DNA from: Takakia lepidozioides
Lineage: Eukaryota; Streptophyta; Takakiopsida; Takakiales; Takakiaceae
Assembly (NCBI GenBank): GCA_030704615.1
Contig: CM060734.1
Span: 5,146,001 to 5,210,000, forward strand
Direction: 5' to 3'
Length of the DNA: 64,000 nucleotides
The notes beneath the pieces were generated by a model. That model saw only the letters and a list, made by a program, of their open reading frames with translations. It searched no databases and was not told where the DNA came from. A program made the position numbers and the translations under genes. Every line of letters starts with the position of its first letter. Position 1 is the first letter of the stretch. Of this stretch, positions 57,028-64,000 are shown in pieces.

Positions 57028-57837
57028 CAGTCAAACCTGGATAAATGTTACCTCTTTTTTTGTTATATCATCTTAAATGTTATGGTTTTCTTACTCTGTA
57101 AAAATATACATTAAGAATGACAAAAAGAGTGTTATTTGTTATTTGTTATTGAATACCTACTCTCCTCTTTGTGAAGACACCTCTGTAATTGTTACATTTA
57201 ATAAAATAATAATAATAAAATAATAATGGTACTAGTATTCAAATTCAAATTCAAATTCGCTATTGAAATGGGCATTTGAACTATTGAAATGGCCAAATGG
57301 CTGCACTCGGTCCATCATGACATTGACTCGCCTACTACGGCGCCTACTATGGATGCTCTAGGATACCTCGAATTTGAAGATCAATTCAATTTGAGTGAGC
57401 CATTTGAGCCGACAGATGAAGAAATATGGGATATGGTTGCACCAAGTGAAGAAATCCATGAGGACGATGAAGAAGAATTAGTAGCCCTGGATGTACCTTC
57501 AGTCTCTTACTCTGAGGTCAAAAGGGCTGTAGAAACGGTTCATTTGTATCTTGCACAACACACTTACGATATTGGTGCTACTCTTTCAAAGTGTTTATCC
57601 ATGGATAAGGAATTGCATCTTGCTAAACAGACGAACTACTCGCAGAGAGATATTACGTCATATTTTCTGCCCTCTCTCTAAATGTTATCTTGCAGTTGAA
57701 AGACCTGTTTTAATGTTAAATATTTAATTGTTACGTTATGAAATTTCAACCTGTTTTACTATTATTTGATATAACTGCCTTATTTTAAACTATAGAGTTC
57801 CTACTCTTGGAGCATAACAATTATCCAGGTTTGACCG
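57028..57837 (+). mobile_element. pogo/Tigger-type non-autonomous element
   Basis: The 23-bp ends, CAGTCAAACCTGGATAAATGTTA and CGGTCAAACCTGGATAATTGTTA (read inward from the right), form terminal inverted repeats of the pogo/Tigger kind, next to a TA on the left. Only the last part of a transposase-like ORF lies between them. Confidence 0.7.
57289..57681 (+). pseudogene. C-terminal part of a pogo/Tigger-like transposase
   Basis: A 130-codon frame with an acidic region, a helix (SYSEVKRAVETVHLYLAQH) and a short basic/aromatic end, SQRDITSYFLPSL. This is like the tails of Tigger/jerky-type DDE transposases that end in a T-x-I-x-x-F-type motif. The DDE core is missing. It lies inside matching terminal inverted repeats, which supports the assignment. 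Confidence 0.55.
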
Positions 57838-59700
57838 ACATGTGAGCTTCCCCCTGGGTGGGAGCTTACTTACACTAAAGAACCCTCCAATGCGGGGAAA
57901 AACATGTAATGCTCATCCAGCCGTTGGATCTATGGCATAGATCCAAAATTTCATAGGGCTTTACGCAGGGTGAGGCATTATCCCGCGGGGCTTCTAGTAC
58001 CTCGCCCTTATAATCCTCGGGGCTCCGCCCTCGTACAGGGCCTCGGCACTGGAAGCCCCTCGGATAGTGCCTCACCCTATACCTAAAAACCTCCAAATAT
58101 TTTTCCACTATATTTTTGGAGGGCAATTTCGTTTTTCCTTGGGTGTTCATGGTTACGGGGTGAAGCCCATGGGCTTATCGCCATAATCAGATCTGAACCG
58201 TCCAGAAGACATCGATGGTTCAAAAAATATTTTGAGTTTTTTTACATGAGGTAAAATCCTCGATGTAGGACTTCACCTAATACATAACTGCCCATCGAAC
58301 TGTATCCTTCTTCGAAAATGCAGAGTTGCAAAAGGTCGTGCAGAAAATTAGGACTCAACTGAGGAAAATGAAGTTGTTTCTTTTTCCTTGAATTGCTGTT
58401 TTCATTTTTTTGGGGGGGGGGTTATTTGGGATTATTAGGAGGAAAAATATTACTGAAGTTGGGGGAGCAGAAATGTGAAGATATATGTGCAGGATAATCC
58501 AGGCAGGGCGGGCCAGCTGGTGAAAGGTTAATAATGTGATGGGTGCCCTGCCAAGCTCGGCTGGCGATGAGATAGGGAGTCGCATCCGCTTTCTGGGTGC
58601 TGCTGACAGTGCCCACCTGCTCGCACTAACTTATGTGTGTTGGATCGGTCTCTTCTCGAAAAGGAGGCCCAGGAATCCAATGTTGAGATGTGGATTCATA
58701 GTTTCGTAGCATGAAGGGGTGCGGGATTGCAGACACCCGTTAGCCTGTGACTCGAGTGTTCGTATATTGAACTACAGGCCAATCAATCATTTGGATTTAT
58801 GAAAGTTGGCGTTGCTACATGTGCTTGTGTTAGGACAACCCTTGAAACGAGGTGAATCCTTCAATGTTGCAGGAGCCATGAGACTACGAAACCAGTCACT
58901 GGATATCAATTCATGTGGCCCCCTGGATCTTCTGATATTTATGATTTCTTGTGACACATTTGTGGATACGAACAGCCAACGTGAGAAAATGCTACACCTT
59001 CTGAGCTCGTATTTCTATTTTGTTGGGGCATTTAAAAGGAGTAGGGTTCATTCAAGTGAATCATTCATGGTAGTCACGAACACTCTGGGGTGTGTCCAAT
59101 TTCAACTGAGCTGTAACGTTCCGGACTGTAAGTTCAACCCATATATTCATTAAGACACTTGCATATATTCTCAGGTCGTACACTAGTGGGCTCTAGATTC
59201 CAAATTACAGTTCAGCACCTTCTGAACCCATGAATAAGTCTTAGAATTTACTTCAGAATGTTGCTGCAATTTGTACAAGAACAAGCCTTTATTTTTCTAA
59301 TAAGTTTGATTGTAAATTTGTGAGGATATGAAGCATGACCCCCCTTCAATGCCCCCCATCTTCAGACAATGAATAACCCATGGATATTTGACCCCTTGCC
59401 CTCAATATTTAATAGGTAAAGCTCACATGTCATGTTGATGGTCCCAAAGAGGGGGCCCAAACATAGCAAGTGTAAAGGCGGAAGGCATCCATCCTTCCTC
59501 CACACTGGCGCCCACAACGTGGCTATTCTGGCACTACCTTTTATACCCGATTCGTCCTTTATAGCCCCCCCCCCCCCAGTGTTTTGAAGGGCTACAAGAC
59601 AGCCATCACCCTACGTCAGCCCCCGGAAGCTGAATGAAACCTATTAACCGTCCTCGAATTGAATGAATGAAATTTATGGCCCTGATATTGAGCTGTAAAT
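57838..59700. other. No recognised gene
   Basis: Short frames only. 57950-58100 is unusually rich in CTCGGGGC/GAGGCC words in both orientations. A GGGGGGGGG run lies near 58411-58420. Confidence 0.4.
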
Positions 59701-59845
59701 GAACGGATGAATCATCAAAGCTTTGATGGATGTAAGTCCCCGATGGGCGGACGACATTCATTCTCCCTGTTCGTCCAGATCAGGGACCCAACAGAAAGGC
59801 AGGCAGAGCAGCATGGCGCACGTGCGGGATGGGAGCGTTGGAGGA

Positions 59846-59890
59846 GGGAGGGAGGGAGGGAGGGAGGGAGGGAGGGCGGGCGGGGGAGTA
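59846..59890 (+). repeat. GGGA/GGGC microsatellite
   Basis: About nine tandem GGGA units followed by GGGC units. Confidence 0.9.
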
Positions 59891-60036
59891 AAGAGGCTCA
59901 CGTTCATGGGTGCTTGCTGCTGGCTGGCCTCTTTATGCCCTTTATGGCCCTCCTCCTTCTCCCTCCTCACTCTCTGCCTCACATTTTGGCCCTCTAATTT
60001 CGGTTTCGTCAGTTTCATCCATCAGTTTGGGAATTA

Positions 60037-60180
60037 CAGTCTGCCCTGGATAAATGTTAACGTAGAAAAAAAAAAACCATTTAGACAAGGTTAACACATT
60101 AACAATTTATGAAGGGGTTAGTTGTAGCACATTAACATTTACAGAATGTAACATTTAACAAATGTAAAAATCATGAAAAT
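60037..60180 (+). repeat. Single pogo/Tigger-like end
   Basis: CAGTCTGCCCTGGATAAATGTTA resembles the inverted-repeat end at 57028. It is followed by AT-rich sequence with repeated ACATTAACA words. I found no partner end. Confidence 0.4.
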
Positions 60181-60720
60181 AACACTTATGAAATAAAGTG
60201 TAATATACCCCTCCAAACCCAGATATCAAAAGATCAAGAACGGACCAACAAGCAAGCCAGCACCACTCTACCTTTGCAGCGACCTGGGGGAGAGATGGGA
60301 TTATCTGCCACAACGCCTCCCCTGACCAGCTTCTCCCCTGACCACTGCGATTGGAACAAGCTGCCTCCAAGGGCCTGGAGGAAAGTCCGTGGTACCGTCC
60401 ACCACCTCGCCGGAGTTTGACAGGGATGTCAATTGGAAGCACATCAAGCAGTCATCAAAGGCCTCCAGGCTCAACTTCCACTAATCATTCAACACAACTA
60501 GCGTACTAAATACGTCTACAAAGGGCTGGCTTCTTGGTTCAAATGTTCTACCATCGGATAGCAGTCCTTAGCTCCCACCCTTAGGGGGATGGAGGGACAC
60601 ACCGATCGAGGGAAAGGTTTCTCTCCAAAGGCCTTAGGCTTGCATAGTTCGTCCGCATAGTCATCCGAGCATCCTTATCCATCCATCCAAAAATAAATTC
60701 ATTCATCCAAAATCAAGTGG

Positions 60721-60880
60721 GTCGCCATACAATAATCATTACAAGGTGTGGCGACTTGCTCGATTCCCCACACCCTGTAATGATTACTGTATGGCGAGGA
60801 GTGGAGGTGGCAGGGAGCGCTCGATTCCCCACACCCTGTAATGATTACTGTATGGCGAGGAGTGGAGGTGGCAGGGAGCG
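60721..60880. repeat. 61-bp tandem duplication with inverted partner
   Basis: The unit starting GCTCGATTCCCCACACCC occurs at 60758 and again at 60819. The stretch just upstream (60721-60752) carries GTCGCCATACAATAATCATTACAAGGTGTGG, approximately the inverse of the unit's core. A 25-bp duplication with TCCTAAAAAGGCTTGGGAGA follows at 60929-60978. Confidence 0.85.
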
Positions 60881-61899
60881 CAAAACAAGCGAGCCCGGGC
60901 ATGAGGACGGGAGCCCAGCCCGGCACTATCCTAAAAAGGCTTGGGAGATAGTATCCTAAAAAGGCTTGGGAGATAGTGTCGAGGCTGGCCAGCTGTCAGT
61001 TAGAGGAAAAATCCTGACTAATGGTTGACCTGATTGGTTTTCTGTTTTTTATGTTCTAACTTTTTTAATGAAAAAGGGCTTGTCATCAACTTAATTAAAA
61101 TGATCTTTCACGTGATGAAATACGGGGAAGCGGCGCGATGTGAGCTCAACGAGCTCCGCGTTTTGCGGTGAGAGAGAGCCCAACAGTCTCTTCGTCTCTC
61201 TCGATTGCCCACCTGTTTGCATGCTTCGTATCCTGCTTCATGGATGCTTCAAGCCATTGTCTCAAATCTACATGGAATCTCAGTGCCACGCTCAAGACGG
61301 AATAGTAAATCTCCCATTCAAAATTTCATCTCACTTGTTTCTCCTTTCATCAGTGGTCAAGTAAGTTCATCTCTACTTCATCCTATGCATGCCCGTGGAC
61401 TAACTCATCATTCAATGGCAAGGTCGGCTCTATAGAGTTGGTGGCCGCCAAAATTTATGATCTGTAAATCGCACGATCTCATGTCAACTTCACCCCTGGT
61501 CGGCTCATGCAACTTCCCCATGCGAACTTCACAGCTCCAACGTCCCCCCCCCCCAACCATCCTCTAACTTGCTCACTGAGGAAACATCTCTACCTCTACT
61601 TCTCTACTACTCCAACTTATACTATCTCCATTCTACTATAGCGCCTCAGCTCAGCCCAATTCAGGTCTCGGGGATACGGTAGCTGAAACAGAGGCAGGGG
61701 CCCCCGGAGAGGGCACTCTAGACAATACTCCATGCCTAGGCCTCAGCCCTCAGCGGGAACCGTCTACTTCCTGGCCGAGCTAGGACGCTGGAAGGACTAA
61801 GTCCGCAGCAAGAGTTCACACCAATGCCCATCGCGTTTCCTCTCGCAAGCAGACCTCCACCAGCCCAGCTAAGAATCCTATTTGCAGTGCAAACACAAT

Positions 61900-63103
61900 A
61901 TCCTGAGAGTTGGAAATCACCAAAAAAGGAGGACATCCTGTAGGATCTGAACACTACGCAGGAAGAGCTCAGCGGAGACCACCCACTCATCAAAATGGGC
62001 ATAGCCGATCTCAACAAAAGAGTTTCATGCATGGAGGAGAGCGGAATTCTCGTCCATTTCCCTGGAAAGAAGGTGAGCAGAGCTTTTGTACGAGATTGGG
62101 CCATCAGATACCTGGGAGGAACATGAGAACTAAAATAGCAATTCTGCCATGCCAAAGGTAGAGGATTCTTTTCCATTGTCTTTGAAACACAGGAAGCAGC
62201 TGCAAAAGCCCTTCTCTTCAACCCTCATGTGCAAGGATTCAATGCTAACATCTTTTCTTGGTCTGCAAAACTGGGGAACGGAAATAGAAAGCTCTGGGGC
62301 CCCAAAATAGTCTCATTGCCAGAGAGAGAAGACTCCGGTCCAAAATGGACCGGCACTAAGAGCCACTTCGCCTTGCGGCTACTGCCCTCATTTGGGGGTG
62401 GGCCCTATTCGGGGGTGGTCTCATTGCCATTTATACCAGACCAGTACTTGCTCAATCTTCCAGACATAGCCAATCACTTTGGATATTACCTTGGGTGCCT
62501 TGGGATCTTCGACCTCTTCTTTGCACGAGCATCAAGAAGAACAATGCATGGAAGACAGCCACTATAGCATCAAGACTCAATGAAACAGGATTTGCCAAAA
62601 TGGTGCTCATGATGCCCGAGGAGGCAACCCTACCGGATTTTATTCACCTCCCAATCGATGAGGAAGAAAACTATTTTTCAATAAGGTTAATTCAGGACAC
62701 CACCTCATCTGCCGTTTTCAATTGTGGAGAGCATGGCCACATCAAAGCAGACTGCCCATCGGGCAAAAGAAATCGTTCTCCAGGGATGGAAGAAATAACC
62801 ACCTCACCCCTCCGGATCCACACTACATCCCCCGTATGGGAAACGAAAGACGACCTCCCATTTGGGATAGTTACAAAAACTACAATACCAGGGTCACAAG
62901 TCAACGATCTCCTCCAATTCAGCCATGCCCCTACAAAGAAATTAGGAGCCATAGCAAATCCCATGTATCTGGAAGCAGGAGTATCTCATCCAAATTGGAT
63001 TGATTGCAAGAAAAAACAGAAGGTCACTGACCAGTCTACACCACTACAGGGAAAGGCCTCAAGCCGGAGTTGGACCCCAGGGGCATATACAACACAATGT
63101 TAA
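61900..63103 (+). pseudogene. LINE ORF1 (DUF4283 plus zinc knuckle) relic
   Basis: A broken frame contains GILVHFPGKKVSRAFVRDWA, then GRGFFSIVFETQEAAAKALL and FNANIFSWSAKL (the DUF4283-type domain). Past a gap comes LNETGFAKMVLMMPEE and a knuckle FNCGEHGHIKADC, in which the first Cys of CX2CX4HX4C is lost. A Pro/Ser-rich tail follows. This is the layout of ORF1 in plant L1-like LINEs. No endonuclease or RT follows in the window, so it is a 5' piece or the RT lies elsewhere. Confidence 0.55.
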
Positions 63104-63531
63104 CAAGTATTGCCAACAATCCAATTTTGGCCAAAATCTGCCTCAGACTCCAATCCTTCCCCCAACTGGCTTTGGGAGGTTGCTCGCAGTTGGATTCAGA
63201 CGATGATCCCAGGGCCTCATGTGTCACACCCCTGGTTTTCAAAAAATAATAATAATAATAAAATAAAATAAAAGACCCTCCATCCGTCCTTCTCTCCTCA
63301 GTGGAATGCCTCGAGTCACTGTGGATAACTACAAATGATGTTAAACTCTTGATCGTTACATGCTCCCCGAACAGCTACCCAAATCCCATGATCAAGCGCA
63401 AAATTAGAGAATTCTTCAACAACCACCTCAAGCATTACCACCTCTCCTTATCCACAACTGTCACCTGGCACTACTACGTTTAGGGGGGGTTAGCGTTGCC
63501 CAACCCCCCACGCTGTTATTTAACAAAATGA

Positions 63532-63790
63532 AGCGGCCGCCAATTGGCGGTCGCTTCTTTTTGTTATTTGAAAAAAAACGGGACCGCCACATTGGCAGTC
63601 GCTTGTTTTAAAAAATATAAAGCGACCGCCATATTTGTGGTCGCGTCATGTTATCAAAAATAGAAAATAAAGCGACCGCCAATTGGCGGTTGCTGCTTTT
63701 TGTTATTTAAAAAAATAATACGACCGCCACATTGGCGGTCGCCGTTTTTTGTTTCTTTAAAAAATAAAACAACCGCCAATTGGCATTTTA
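63532..63790. repeat. Palindromic array, GCGACCGCCAATTGGCGGTCGC type
   Basis: Six copies of a ~22-bp palindrome, GCGACCGCC-AATT-GGCGGTCGC, or variants with ACATT, ATATTTG or single changes. They are spaced about 45-63 bp apart by A/T-rich linkers with TTTTTGTTATTT and AAAAAATA. The palindromes are GC-rich and well kept while the linkers vary. Confidence 0.85.
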
Positions 63791-63962
63791 ATCTGTCACT
63801 GTGACCATGAGACATGTTTGGGGTTTGGTTGGGATCACACGGTCAAACTTCAATTCAAGTGCACGGTTTGCAGCTTCTCTATATACAGTTGCATTTCACT
63901 TCTCAATGCTACGACAACTCTACCCAAATGGCATCAAGGTGCTATTGCTATGACAACCAGCA

Positions 63963-64000
63963 TGTAGCCCAGTGGTAATGGCACATACCCTCTCACGAGT
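63963..64000 (+). repeat. Possible SINE or tRNA start at window edge
   Basis: TAGCCCAGTGGTAATGGCAC matches a Pol III A box (TRGYNNANNGG followed by a GTAA/GTAG word). The window ends before a B box or acceptor stem could be seen. Confidence 0.3.

Noticed and set aside
63963-64000. A genuine tRNA gene at the window edge
   Set aside because: Only an A-box-like word is visible; no acceptor stem, anticodon arm or B box can be seen before the window ends.

Overview
This is a nuclear land-plant window that is almost entirely transposable elements. The one host gene I recognise with confidence is a four-exon patellin (SEC14/GOLD lipid-transfer protein) on the minus strand at 51109-53712. Nested, decayed LTR elements, LINE ORF1 remnants, a MULE and CACTA-like pieces around a spliced plant gene suggest a large-genome embryophyte, possibly a bryophyte, lycophyte or fern. 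The species cannot be read from the sequence.

Layout. 1.3-4.56 kb: a degenerate copy (X1, + strand) of an unfamiliar repeated coiled-coil protein family, running into a CACTA/Transposase_24-like tail. 4.56-14.99 kb: a Ty3/gypsy-type element inserted into that tail. It carries gag, zinc knuckles, aspartic protease, a complete-looking C5-cytosine DNA methyltransferase between protease and reverse transcriptase, integrase, and a C-terminal PHD finger. Its LTR pieces are circularly permuted. 15.0-19.7 kb: the other half of the split ORF, a 3' piece of X (X3) and CACTA-like debris. 19.7-22.7 kb: half of a minus-strand gypsy element (Z), interrupted by a 480-bp segment also found in X1. 22.7-27 kb: X2 (minus strand) with a clear 3' LTR. 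27.6-45.2 kb: a second gypsy element (Y, minus strand) whose integrase is split exactly by an 11.5-kb transposon at 28859-40391 with a 9-bp target duplication.

That 11.5-kb transposon is Mutator-like by its TSD, degenerate terminal inverted repeats and SWIM-type transposase. It carries a divergent, multi-exon second gene in the opposite orientation. The predicted protein has an acidic/basic N-terminus, a ParB-like segment and a circularly permuted (beta-class) N4/N6 DNA methyltransferase fold with a degenerate catalytic motif. Its first intron holds about 13 copies of a ~116-bp repeat, each centred on a near-perfect 36-38-bp palindrome.

Two unrelated mobile elements in one window therefore carry DNA-methyltransferase modules: a retrotransposon with a DNMT plus PHD, and a DNA transposon with a ParB/N4-N6 MTase-like protein. 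These are the most interesting contents. Both copies carry inactivating changes, so the window shows the architecture of the systems rather than working copies.

45-64 kb is less dense: the patellin gene, a 1.1-kb foldback element, a pogo/Tigger remnant, LINE ORF1 (DUF4283-type) relics, a second small palindrome array and possible tRNA-derived SINE pieces.
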